Part shown: positions 48,401 through 59,537 of the stretch, piece by piece
How positions within the stretch are numbered: the first letter of the stretch is position 1
Layout: each line of letters opens with the position of its first letter
From: Culex pipiens pallens
Lineage: Eukaryota > Arthropoda > Insecta > Diptera > Culicidae
Direction: 5' to 3'
Assembly: GCF_016801865.2 (NCBI RefSeq)
Contig: NC_068939.1
Location: 90,602,879 to 90,666,878 of the forward strand
DNA length: 64,000 nt
Position numbers and translations under genes: made by a program
Notes under the pieces: generated by a model
Seen by the model: only the letters and a program-made list of their open reading frames with translations
Told to the model about the DNA's origin: nothing
Database searches by the model: none

Positions 48401-48986
48401 GGTTTCGCGTTTTCGCATTTTATTTGGTTTTATCTTTCCACAGCCGGCTGTCTAAGATTGAACCATTTATGCTAAACTAAACACCAAATAACCGGGAATA
48501 ATCTCATCCGCATCCTTCGACTGTTTGCCTTGAGAATGCATAATACATCACATCATTAAACAAAATTTATTGATTATTGGGTCGCATCATCATCCTTTAT
48601 GATGAATCCTGGCCATTAACCTTACCCATTAACAAAATCCCAAGTAGAAGTAGTTTTCCGGCACACGTGGGGGTGTGGATATCGTATAGAACCCACCCTT
48701 TGTAGCAACCTGTGCTAACTAACATTCCCGTCCCAATCCCCCCGAGATCTACAAACTGACATGGCGGGCGCCGTTGGTGGCCAATGACTGTAACCTATTT
48801 GCTTCAGATCTAGTTTTAATGATCTTGATGTTTTATCTTTTCAACGCATTCATACATGCTGTTGATAAGGGAAACACCATTAGATCGTTTAAGCGTATGG
48901 TCAGTTGTATTGATAGGATATTACGGTCCTGTTCAGCAACGGAGAAGGACAACCATGGGTGGTCTCTCATGCTCATGCTCATGCTC
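47638..48986 (+). mobile_element. Retro-insertion with 127-bp 5' monomers and CATGCT tail; 22-bp target duplication
   Basis: A perfect 22-bp direct repeat flanks the element (47616-47637 and 48987-49008; it begins AAAACCCC). The 5' half is a head-to-tail array of about six units of 127-132 bp. The units begin GGATGTTTGACAG and start near 47638, 47766, 47897, 48024, 48151 and 48283. Length differences come from a C run in each unit. The 3' part (48400-48986) is unique to the family and ends in a CATGCT repeat, shared with 14175-14414. There is no ORF for reverse transcriptase, so it looks like a non-LTR element with its coding part deleted. Confidence 0.82.
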
Positions 48987-49008
48987 AAAACCCCTTATTG
49001 TCAAGAAC

Positions 49009-50031
49009 ATTGGTTATGTCAATAACATGTGGAAATTTTGAGAGACAATGATGGTATTGAACAAAGAGCCTAAAATAATCCTAAATCAAAAATATATCAC
49101 AATATATATGTAAGAAAATTCTACAAACAAAGAAAGATTAGAATTTTCATAATTGCAATCTAAATAGACGATGACGAGCGAGAATTTTCAGGAATTTTAT
49201 GATTTTGGTCACTATTGTCTCACTAGAAATTTTGCCGAGGTTCTTAGAATTTGAAATTTAACAAAAAATGTGATGTGTTTTTTACATATTAATGAAATAA
49301 GATTTATGTTGATCTAATTTGATAAAACATATTTAAAAACTATTAAGTATTTTAATTATTATGTTTTGCTTTTCAATTTTTTTTTCGTTAGAGGCTAATT
49401 ATGATGTCCAATAATTCAAAAAGGGCATTTGATTAATTAAGCTTGACATGTGTTTATCGATCGAACCTGACTTACAAACTGAGTTATAATTAAAAGGGGA
49501 TTTTCGACTAAAATTTTAAGCATTTCAAAGCAAATTATATTTGAAACTAAAATTTAAAAAGAAAATAAAGGTTATAAAAAGTCTGTTTGCATCTGATAAC
49601 CTTGAAAAATAACAATGAACATGTTTAGTTTGATTTATAAATATAAAGCAAACATTATTTAACAATATATTTCGATATATAATCGGCAATATCCGACAAA
49701 AATAACTCATTTAATTTAATTTAAAAAAAAAAATCTGGAAATTTTCCCCAGACTTAGAAAGCATCTAATAAACACCTAAATTCCAAAGCTTGCAAAATTG
49801 GAAATTTCCATACAAATTTCGCCTTTTTTTAGCTTGGGAGTTAGGGTGTAAACCTATTTTTTTATTATTTTGTATATTTTTAATTAATAATTGTCACAAT
49901 GTATAGTGTTTTTGAAAAAAATACTGAAACAAAATTAATATGGATCCCACCAGACGCAAAATATCTTCTACTTTTTTGCTGTATTACAATTTTTAGTGTA
50001 TAATATTAAAATGTTCACTAAACATCGTATA
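49009..50031. other. Intron 3 DNA, AT-rich, nothing identified
   Basis: Very AT-rich, with only short frames and no repeat borders that I can define. No gene is supported. Confidence 0.4.
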
Positions 50032-50400
50032 CAGCCCAGACTCGATTTTGGCCTTGGAAAAAATCGCTTCGGATCATCGAATCACAGAAAAAAATAATTT
50101 GTTGTCTTCTTTTGATTTTCTAGATTAAGTATGATCCCTACTTAGCTACTCTAAAGTGATTTAGAATTTTCAATTCCAAGATAGCGGGTGATGAAATATT
50201 AAAAAAATGCATTAAGTATTTAACAGGCAAACAGCTATTTTAATTTGACTAAAATAGGGTCGCAGATTTCGAATTAGATGTTAAATGCAAAAACATAAAA
50301 AAAATGATTTTTAATGTGATTCGATTATCTAAAATTCAATACAAACTTTGAATAATCGAACTTTGGATAATCGAGGCATCGTATAATCGAGTCTAAACTG
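50032..50400. mobile_element. pogo-like MITE with AATCGA-rich ends
   Basis: The terminal inverted repeats CAGCCCAGACTCGATTTT and CAGTTTAGACTCGATTAT are flanked by TA (50030-50031, 50401-50402). The element is 369 bp. Iterated ATAATCGA/GATAATCGAGG motifs near the right end and the CAG...CTCGATT form resemble pogo/Tigger termini. There is no transposase. Confidence 0.72.
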
Positions 50401-50507
50401 TAATAACAAAAATCTTATTTAATAAATTTGCAGTGTGTGAATCTATCTACGCCACAGATTAGGATAACCATTTTTAGTGAAAAATTCTCCTTCTTTTCGA
50501 CATAACA

Positions 50508-50698
<191 letters not shown>

Positions 50699-51120
50699 AA
50701 AAAAGTATTTACACCCCTTGGGCACTATGCATATTTTGTGATGAAACATGTAAATAATTTAATGTTGACATAAACCTAGTACAACGTTTTGTTCAGAAAC
50801 TCATGCCGAACATTTTGCTACAAAAAGCTCATGAAAAGATGTTTTCTATAAAAAGTTCTATAACAAATACTATTACTAAAATCAAAAAAGGTGCAAAAAA
50901 AGTTTGTACACCTTTCAAAAAATTAACATAAATAAAGTTATTTGTTGACAAATCACCATAAATCCAGTCTCCCAACTCCAAATAGGCATCCTTGACTATT
51001 TAAAAAAATAATTTGTATTGAATATAAAGTTTACTTATTACTTAGTATAAAAGTTTATATAACTCTGGAAATTCTATTTAATGAATTTTGCAAACTTTCA
51101 ATTTAACTAAATGTTAATAT

Positions 51121-51123
<3 letters not shown>

Positions 51124-51206
<83 letters not shown>
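51124..51206. repeat. (TG)n microsatellite, retro-insertion tail
   Basis: 83 bp of TG with one C interruption (near 51157). On the minus strand it is the 3' terminal CA repeat of the insertion, in the position of a retroelement tail. Confidence 0.95.
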
Positions 51207-51207
<1 letters not shown>

Positions 51208-51669
51208 AACCAATCAAACGGGACCACGCGGTCGCTTCTTACAAATTGAGTTGTTTCCATGTATTTAAGTTAGTTTACATTCTATACATGCAAATAACTC
51301 GCATAGGCATTTGGATGGTGTTAGCTCTGCCGAGCTTCGGTGACCCATTTCTACGCAGGCTAGCCGTGCGCGAGGTACCTCAGCTTGAATCGACAAGCCC
51401 CGCCCTAAAGAACGTTTGCATCAATCGGATTCAAACGTTATTTAGAACTTCCGAGCCCTTGTCAAGTGGACAAAGACCCAGCACGTATATAGTTTTAGTG
51501 GTAACAGTGTTCTTAATTCCAGTCGTAGCTCACCAAGCCGTTATGGCTTAGTGTTTTGTATTTTTGCTTAACAATCCAAAGGACGGGGAATCGAACCCCG
51601 ACTCGAGCAACTTCGATTTTTCGTTCATATTCAAAGCTTCAATTTATATTTCCTAAAACTTTCTCGTTG

Positions 51670-51744
51670 GGAGCAGATGGGAATCGAACCCAGGACCATT
51701 CGCTTAAAATGCGAACAACGTAACCATTCAGCTACGGCCGCTCC
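51670..51744 (-). ncRNA. tRNA-Lys(UUU)-like SINE head
   Basis: The minus strand gives a seven-pair acceptor stem (GGAGCGG with CTGCTCC). The anticodon arm is TTCGC-ATTTTAA-GCGAA with UUU in the anticodon position. The T arm contains a perfect B box, GGTTCGATTCC, and TAGCTGAATGG serves as A box. Three extra bases between D stem and anticodon stem and a mismatch in the T stem argue against a working tRNA gene. A second B-box palindrome, GGGGTTCGATTCCCC, lies at about 51583-51597, so the SINE may derive from two tRNA-like units. Confidence 0.65.
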
Positions 51745-53507
51745 TTTATAGTAATGATTTGGCGTGGTTGTCTTGAATGATGTGTGTGTATGTCAGAATA
51801 TATGAAAGAATTATTGTCTCATAAAAAGAACGAGCTCACCAGTTAGCTTCTCTACAAACGTCTTCGGGAGGCTTGTAACAACAGCGGACACCAGATTTGC
51901 TATGGAAAGCACGAGGCGAAATATGCCGGTTACCGCTTGGGCTGCTTCCACTTGCCTCCGTCGTCCTCCTTTTCCATTTCTAAGGGAACTTGCCACGTGA
52001 AACGGTGCCGGCGCAGTAATCCGTGCCCCACGGCTCCGATTCTCTTTCGCTTGCGAGATTTCCACCTTGACGGGGACCGTTCACGCTGTGACCGAGGACC
52101 GCCTCGCTCTCTGCGCTCGCCACCTTCCCAATTCGGGCCAGTTCCCGCATGCTTCCGGTTGTTGCCTATTTCCCTGTCGAACCCATCACCACCCTGCTCT
52201 TCCGGAAAGTTTCGACGGCCACCCTGGAACGAGCACACGTCCTTGATTGAACCGTTCTCCTCCAGCACCGCGATCCATCCAGATCGGATGTTAGAAAACC
52301 GCTTCACTTCCCGACGACTTTAACACAAAATTCACTTTTTCTCCAAGACGAATAATTCCAAAGTTGGGAAAAATGACGCAGAGCGGAAAAAAAGTTCAAC
52401 CTCGCGCACCGGTTGCTGCGATCAAACTCTCATTTAACTAAATGTTAATATATTACCACAAAATTGCTAAATAAACATTCTGGAGTGGGTATAACACCAT
52501 TTTGGGGGTCTTTGTATCGCTAGAATAGATTTTTCGTTGGAATTTCGTACCAACCCGGAATTACGACGTCAGAAAATCCGCCGGCATCCGAACCGGTCCA
52601 CAATTCACAAGTCAACCTATGTGGCATCGGAAAGAGCATAAAATTTCCGATCTTTTGATACCCAAACATCTAGGTTTTCTATAATACCCCCGTTTTTAAA
52701 TACCTAGGCAAAAACGTTGTTATGGTTTCGTTTGAGCAATCTGCCAAAAATGTATGGACTCACGTAATTTTTGCTCTCGTGGATCAAACTTACTTTTTGC
52801 CCAGGTATTTAAAAACGTGGGTTTTATAGAAAACCCAGATGTATGGGTATCAAAAGATCAGAAATTTTATGCCCTTTCCGATGCCACATAGGTTGACTTG
52901 TGAATTGTGGACCAGTTCGGATGCCGGCGGATTTTCCGACGACGTAATCCGGGTTGGTACGAAATTCCAACGAAAAATCTATTCTAGCGATACAAAGACC
53001 CCCAAAACTTTGTTATACCCACTCCAGAATGTTTATTTAGCAATTTTATGGTAATATATTGACATTTAGTTAAATTTAAAGTTTGCAAAATTAAGTTCAG
53101 ATAAGTTTTTTTAGAATTTCCAGAGTTATATAAACTTTTATACTAAGTAGTTAGTAAACCTTATATTCAATCCAAATTATTTTTTTAATCAGTCAAGGAA
53201 GCCTATTTGAAGTTGGGAGACTGGATTTTTGGTGATTTGTCAACAAATAACTTTATTTATGTTAATTTTTCGAAAGGTGTACTAACTTTTTTTGCACCTT
53301 TTTTGATTTTTGTAATAGTATTTGTTATATAAATTTTTATAGAAAACATCTTTTCGTGAGCTTTTTGTAGCAAAATGTTCGGCATAAGTTTCTGAACAAA
53401 ACGTAGTACTAGGTTCCTGTCAAACTTTAAATTGTTCATGTTTCATCACAAAATGTGCATAGTGCCCAAGGGGTGAATACTTTTTTAACATACTGTATGT
53501 TTATATA

Positions 53508-53915
53508 TCAATTTTTTGTAATAGTCTGCTCTACAACTTTGTAGAACATTATTACACTCTAAAAAATAACCCTGCAAAGTCAGAAAAAATACAAAATTTT
53601 CAAATGAAAAATTTTGTTCTAAATGAAAAAAATCGGGCGTCTAATTTTACATAAAAGTCCCTTTGATACCAAATTTCTATCTTATCACCGTTTCAGTCTA
53701 AAAATAATTGAAAAGCACCTCTTTTTCACATGTTCAAAAATAAAAGGGTTCGAACCGCCCCTCCGTCACGAGATATCAAAAAACGGACCTCGAATTCGTG
53801 ATCAGGGACAAAAGTTACCCCTTAGGGCAAAGTTTCACGCAAATCGAAGAGGGGTCGGGGCAACTTTTCCCGATTTCGTGTGAGTTGGTAGAGAATTACC
53901 CACAATGAAAATCGA
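53508..53915 (-). repeat. Partial copy of foldback family B (one arm)
   Basis: The order TCTGCTCTACAACTTTGTAG, AATCGGGCGTCTAATTTTAC, GGCAAAGTTTCACGCAAATC, GAAGAGGGGTCGGGGCAACT and GAGAATTACCC follows the right arm of the element at 17103-18778, with divergence and a deletion after about 53625. It starts right after the mariner-type element. Confidence 0.75.
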
Positions 53916-54946
53916 ATCGATAGTTCTGAGATATCGCGAGTTTAAAAATGAGGGCTAATTAGATGACACTGAGAAAAACGCATTTTTCATATAATTTAAA
54001 CTTTAAGAGGCTGTATCTTAGCAACCGGCAGTCCAATCCATAATGGCAAAAAAAGAAAATTTTAAGAAAGCTTTTACTGAAACTGAACTAAACATTTCTC
54101 GATACATTTTATCATAAAATGCCAATAACTTGAAAACAGTGCTCTTTTAAATAAAATGTGTCATGTCATCTTTGATTGCCAATTTATTTTGCGCCTAAAC
54201 ATATTTGCCAAGTTTTGTTAGACAATAATCTCGAATTTTTCCCAAACCAACATTTTTTAAATAATGCATACCTCCGGTTCAAGGACTTGCTTTATTTTAA
54301 ACTCTAGCGCAAAAGATGCCTTTTTAGTCCCCTTATACATATAAAAAATCCAAAATTAATTGTTTTGGGAATTTTTAGCGATAAAAAGTCAAATAAAAAA
54401 TCAGGAATTTTATTTTCTTCCGAGTACCTTTTGAATAATATTTTAATCATAACCTAAATCTTTGGCAAAGTTACCAAATCGATCAGAAAATCCCTTCTCA
54501 AGGTACAGAATTTTGAATATTCACATGCCCATTTGTATGACCAGGCCCCAAGGTTGAATGGAGCCTTGTATGGAAAACATGAGATGCACAATGGCTTCTT
54601 TCTGACATGTTTCAAATTAGCAATTCGATAACGATAAAGACTGCAGTATTCTGATTTTGACTTGATTATCTAAATTTTCCCGTGAATTGCAAAATATCTT
54701 CACCGTCTAATTCAAAATCCTTTTTTATGTTTTTGAAAAAAAGCATCTTATTTATCTTATTATATACACTCAAAAAAATGAGTTCGCGTAAACGTGAACA
54801 GCGTTCATGCCAACGGGAACCAGGAAGAAAACTGTTCACTTTCATGGTGCAATGCAATAATTAGGAAACAACACAAACTATCAGACAGTCCCAGAGAGTT
54901 TCACATCATTCCTGCATCTATTTTCTTTCTTCCCCGTCTGTTGCAG
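53916..54946. other. End of intron 3, partly repeat-derived
   Basis: The segment 54430-54600 (AATCTTTGGCAAAGTTACC, GATCAGAAAATCCCTTCTC, TTGTATGACCAGGCCCCAAG) matches 6245-6420 and the arms of family H. The remainder is AT-rich. The intron ends with a long pyrimidine tract and TTGCAG at 54946. Confidence 0.5.
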
Positions 54947-55142
54947 CTTCCGATCGAGATCCAGTCGAAGGTCGCCACGTACATGCGGCTCGACACCAAC
55001 TCCCACTCGGACTCGGAGGGCAGCACCAGCGGCGTCGGGGTGGCCACGGCCAGCTCCTACCACGTGCTGCCCGCCTCGGACAGCCCGCCGCCGATGTGCC
55101 CGTTCCCGCCCACCGCCATGGTCTACTCGATGCGGGGCATTG
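54947..55142 (+). CDS. TJAP1: TJAP1/BEGAIN-like protein, exon 4 (residues 148-212, continues)
   Basis: Acceptor CCGTCTGTTGCAG and donor ATTG|GTAAGT bound a 196-bp exon with phase 0 entry and phase 1 exit. It is strongly GC-rich. It begins LPIEIQSKVATYMRL, matching the family block after the coiled coil (LPCELQDMVRKHL in TJAP1, LPSDFQERVSLHM in BEGAIN). It then becomes a low-complexity serine, threonine and proline-rich region (HSDSEGSTSGVGVATASSYH; ASDSPPPMCPFPP). The open frame ends at the donor. The rest of the protein must be encoded beyond 64000, because no phase-compatible exon was found in the remaining 8.9 kb. Confidence 0.94.
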
Positions 55143-56933
55143 GTAAGTGTTAGTGCTCCCAGGGGAAAAACGGTGTAGCGGTTGCATACAAACAGTTCTA
55201 CCTTCTGTACCTTCGACTAGTTTTGATTTGAAAAACTTCTTTACTTCCTTTCTTTGTTTCTTTTATTTTCTCTTATTATTCCTGGATTGGATTGGTTTGG
55301 TTTTTCCGAATGGTGTATGCTGCTTCCGTGCTCTCGTATGGTATTGAGTTGCCCCCAACCCCTTCGGGGTGGTACTCCACTGCAGATATGCCACTACAGA
55401 ATTCATCCTCTCGACCTTTTTTTTGTTGTTCAACTGGACCTGCTACCTGTTCCTGCTGGCTGTTGTTGTTGTCCGCTACAATGCACCCAATATACGTAAA
55501 CGATCCTTTGTATTGGATTTCTTTCAGAAGTACAGAGAAAGAGACTTCAAGAGATTGTTTGCGCACTGATTTCATTTGTAAAGAGTCGATTGCAATGATG
55601 CTTAAAGGAGCAATTCAAAAAAGGATTAGACTGCACGAACTGCTGCTGTATATTGCTTGTTCTTTCGGTAGTATGGATTTTGTTTCATCAATCTACAGAA
55701 TTTCTACAGAATTTCGGGTCCAAAATCTGTTCACAAGGATTTCGTATTACTTTTTTTCAACCCTTTTAAATAAATTCGTAAGAAAGTGAAAATTAAAATA
55801 TGCCATAATTAAGCCGTAATAAATCTCCGGTGTGCTCTCCAACGCTTCCAACGAAACCCATCTGTTAGAAGGCATTCTTGAAAACAGAAGATTTTCCTCA
55901 TATTTTTCACTTCCTTGCTAGCTAGTTCAATTTTTCTTCACACTTTCCCTACCCAGTTTTTCCCTCTTTCCAACCATTGTGCACTGCAACGGTAGCATCA
56001 ACAGCAGCGACCGGTTCTCCAGCTTTCATCCCGTTATAATTTCCATTATTTTTCCCCCGCGGCCAAATGAAGCTTTGCATTTTCCTACCCCTTTCTGCAC
56101 CATAACTTTCCACTTTTGAATTTTCCTTCTACGTGGTACTGTAGTCTGTAGCAAGCAGCTGTAACTAGAGAAAGCTTCTTCTTTTTCCTGCCCCCATGTG
56201 CTAGCAAAAGTCGACGATCCTGGGTGGCAAAAACCACACAAAGTGGTGGGTGGGTGGAAGTACAATTAATAAGGAAAAATGCGCGAAAACTGCACGTATG
56301 CTTTTCTTACCCGTTCCTTTGAAATAAAAAAAATAGTGGAAGAAAAATCTTGGCCACAAGGTGAAGGGAGCAACAACAGCAGTGGCGCACACACATGTAT
56401 ATCGAGGCAAAAGTTCACGGAAAATATGAACCTTCCTTTGGGAAAAGGAAGTGAAAAACACCTGCACCAGTTCCAACCATATAACTAAACGAGAAAAAGA
56501 GAAAAAAATACACACACGTTTGTAGCGAGCTTATATGCACAACATACACTTTCCCACCCAGTTTAAGGTTCTTTTTGCGGGTTATGGGTGCTTGTTTAGA
56601 TGCATAAGTTGCTTTTCATTTTAAAATAAAATTTAATTAACGCTAATGACGAATGGGTTTAGAAAAAAACAGGAATTCATTCAATCACGTGTCGTCGTCA
56701 CGGGGCCTAGTACAGGAGTGTTGTTTGTGACGTTTGAAAAACATTTGCTGTGGTATTTGTTGCATGATGTGAACCGTTAACTTTGATTTTTTTTTTATTT
56801 TTTTTTTTGGTAAAAACATAAAAAAGTAAACATAAAAAACAACAACACAAAAAAAAAGTTGAATCAGCCTCCGGCTCAACCCTTTAATAAAGAATAAAAA
56901 AAAAAAACAAAACACAAAACATAAGAAACACAC
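55143..56933. other. Start of intron 4, no gene supported
   Basis: Unique-looking DNA of average composition. Overlapping frames of up to 165 codons (55292-55789) lack domains and appear on both strands. Nothing else is recognised. Confidence 0.4.
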
Positions 56934-57475
56934 TTTACTCTTTACTCTTTACTCTTTACTCTTTACTCTTTACTCTTTACTCTTTACTCTTTACTCTTTA
57001 CTCTTTACTCTTTACTCTTTACTCTTTACTCTTTACTCTTTACTCTTTACTCTTTACTCTTTACTCTTTACTCTTTACTCTTTACTCTTTACTCTTTACT
57101 CTTTACTCTTTACTCTTTACTCTTTACTCTTTACTCTTTACTCTTTACTCTTTACTCTTTACTCTTTACTCTTTACTCTTTACTCTTTACTCTTTACTCT
57201 TTACTCTTTACTCTTTACTCTTTACTCTTTACTCTTTACTCTTTACTCTTTACTCTTTACTCTTTACTCTTTACTCTTTACTCTTTACTCTTTACTCTTT
57301 ACTCTTTACTCTTTACTCTTTACTCTTTACTCTTTACTCTTTACTCTTTACTCTTTACTCTTTACTCTTTACTCTTTACTCTTTACTCTTTACTCTTTAC
57401 TCTTTACTCTAAGCACCAATCTCTAAACTCTAAACTCTAAACTCTAAATTCTAAACTCTAAATTCTAAACTCAAC
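56934..57475. repeat. Heptamer array (TTTACTC)n with degenerate edge
   Basis: About 68 nearly perfect copies of a 7-bp unit from 56934 to 57410. A decayed zone of CTAAACT/CTAAATT heptamers follows (57421-57475). The decayed heptamers suggest the array grew from a slightly different parent unit. The unit is not the insect telomere repeat TTAGG. Confidence 0.96.
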
Positions 57476-58046
57476 ACATAAAACAATAAACAAATTAAAC
57501 AAAACACAAAACTTAAACACAAAACTTAAACACAACAAAAAAACGCAAAAACACTAAACATGAGGGATGGAATAACAAAAAAAAATCTTTTTCGCTTGCG
57601 AACTTTCTTCAACCGAAAATCGCTCACGATCTTTTCGAAAAAAGATACCAATAATATTTTGCAATTTTGTAGTTTACACAACATCAAAGACACATTTGGC
57701 ATCAATTTCCACCATTCCAAATACTAATTGACGGCAAACTGTGGTAGTGCAGGCCAAATGAGCACCGCGCTAGTATTTTTTTGGCTCTCTCCTCTCTGAG
57801 CACATTCGTGTATGACTCGGGTTGACGGACGGAGTAGAAAAAGAAATTCACGAAGTATTTGTTTCGCTGAGTGAAGCGATTGAGCAAGCCGCTGGCAGAG
57901 AGCGGGTAGTGTTCGCTCGCGAATGGTTGCCTGCTCCAGTCGGCAATGATTCATTCGGTGAGGAGTGAGTGATTTCTGATCTTTGAACTAAAAATCAGGA
58001 CCCTTGGTCAGCAGAAGATATTTTTGTGATGTTCATTGTTAGCACC
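57476..58046. other. Intron 4 DNA with a GC-richer patch, no gene
   Basis: 57720-57970 is of mixed composition with CGAATGG and GAGAG motifs and is open in several short frames. No gene or repeat border is recognised. Confidence 0.35.
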
Positions 58047-58054
58047 ATTTGAAT

Positions 58055-59041
58055 CAGGGGTGACCAAAGTATGGCCCGCGGGCCAAACGTGGCCGCGAGG
58101 TGATTTTTTGTGGCCCGCGAACCCATTTTGAATAATAATGTAAAATGGCCCGTTGACCATTTGTAAAATGATTTTTTTTTTCAAAATGAAGGTTTTACTT
58201 TAAAAAAATATGCTTATCTTTTTCATTATTATTATTTAAAAAAAAGGATTTATCCTCGGATTTATCCATTTATTGAACCTCATTTGACGACACAAATATC
58301 AAGGTTGTTAATAGATAAAATTTTCATCGATAATTAGAGTTTTTTTTTAAATACTAAAATTTACACAAATTACCGTATTTTTTCAAAAATACTAAAATTT
58401 TTAAAATATGCAAGCTTAAAAATTTCAGTATTTTTGAAGAAAATACAGTAATTTTGAAAATTTTAGTATTTTCCAAAATAAAACTCTAATAAAGGGAAAA
58501 AAAAAGCATACAAATTTTCGCCTCGTTTATTTTCGAAAAAATACGGTATTTTGTGAAAATTTTAGTATTTTCTAAAAACAACTCTAATAAAGCTTCGTTT
58601 TTAATAAATATATTCTTAGTGAATTCATTAAAAATTTAACATAATATGTTTGAATTAAGTCGAATTAAGATTTTTTTTAAAGATGAGTTCCATTATCAGC
58701 AATAAGATTATCGCCGATAGAATTATCGGAATAACGATAACGATAACCATAATTTTATAATTTTAACCTTGCTAAATACCTTTTCTCAAATACCTTATAC
58801 AATATAATCAGCAAAACTGATGGCCAACTGTCATTTTCTGCTTTCTTTTATTTTTAATTTCCAAAAAAATTCAAAAAAATAACAGAGATTAAAAACACAT
58901 CAAGTGATACATCATTTTTTTTGTCTTTCAAATTAAAATAACGTAATTTAATTTTTTAAATAACCAATTTTATACATTTGGCCCGCAAGCTCATTTGAGC
59001 TACAAATTTGGCCCGGCATCCAAACATTTTGAGCACCCCTG
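58055..59041. mobile_element. hAT-like element, CAGGGGTG ends, 987 bp
   Basis: The ends are CAGGGGTGACCAAAG and inverted CAGGGGTGCTCAAAA. The flanking 8-mers ATTTGAAT (58047-58054) and ATTTAAAT (59042-59049) agree at 7 of 8 positions. Near both ends are GGCCCGC...GGCCA-type motifs. The end motif is of the CAGGGGTG type known from hAT/Charlie elements of many animals. Inside, near 58330-58600, a repeated ATACTAAAATTTT motif and its complements form further hairpins. No transposase remains. Confidence 0.8.
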
Positions 59042-59349
59042 ATTTAAATTGATTTATTTCGTTTTGTTTACAAACATTGTTCATCTACGAACAGTGACAG
59101 GTCATTTTTGGACGTGTGACATTACACCTTGCAGTGTAGTAATGAAATCGATGTTCCGCTGAATAATCCCGGTGATGATTTTTTCAGTTTCCTTTTACCG
59201 ATTTTTCGTGCGCGAGAGAGGAGAGCCATGTTCCCTTCCGATTTTTTCTCTTGATGAGCGTCAAAAGAATTTCTTTTGATGAAGATTCTACCATCGCTGC
59301 CAAAAACTAAACAAAACAACACAAAACAAACAAAAAAGTAAAGGAAATA

Positions 59350-59535
59350 TTAGACTATGACAAAAAACAACCAAACTCGCACTTTTGTATGTTTAACCGT
59401 TTGCCAAACTTGCAAACTTGTTTGCGGCAAACTCGCAAACAAAATGTTTGCAGACTGACGTTTCTTCAAACAAATGCAGGCAAACTGCCAAATTGTCAAA
59501 AGTGTGAGTTTGTTTGTTTGTTTGTCATTGTCTAA
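59350..59535. mobile_element. 186-bp MITE with TTAGACTATGAC ends
   Basis: TTAGACTATGACAAA and the inverted TTAGACAATGACAAA, then ACTCGCACTTTTG and its near complement, give inverted ends of about 38 bp flanked by TA (59348-59349, 59536-59537). The middle has several GTTTGC/GCAAAC motifs. A compact, hairpin-forming MITE. Confidence 0.72.
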
Positions 59536-59537
59536 TA

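Larger units (their letters stand above)
51124..52431 (-). mobile_element. Chimeric retro-insertion: GC-rich transcript fused to a tRNA-headed SINE
   Basis: An identical 23-bp direct repeat flanks it (51101-51123 and 52432-52454; it begins ATTTAACTAAATG). On the minus strand, the first 690 bases (52431 to about 51746) are GC- and CpG-rich. They contain a 125-codon frame with an arginine-rich stretch (RSQRERSPSRWKSRKRKR). The tRNA-like head (51744-51670) and SINE body follow, and the insertion ends in about 80 bp of CA repeat. One duplication for the whole unit means it inserted as a single RNA copy. I do not recognise the GC-rich part. Confidence 0.65.

Noticed and set aside
47598..48480. Several 110-201 codon frames on both strands
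   Set aside because: They are produced by the 127-bp tandem monomers and shift frame where the C run changes length.
51670..51744. Functional tRNA-Lys gene
   Set aside because: Extra bases between the D and anticodon stems and its position inside a retro-insertion with target duplications show it is a SINE head.
51930..52307. Cold-shock/Y-box protein pseudogene
   Set aside because: Only a few residues near the start and a later arginine-rich stretch are suggestive; the conserved RNA-binding motifs of the domain are not there.
56934..57410. Interstitial telomere sequence
   Set aside because: The unit TTTACTC does not match TTAGG or other known arthropod telomere repeats.
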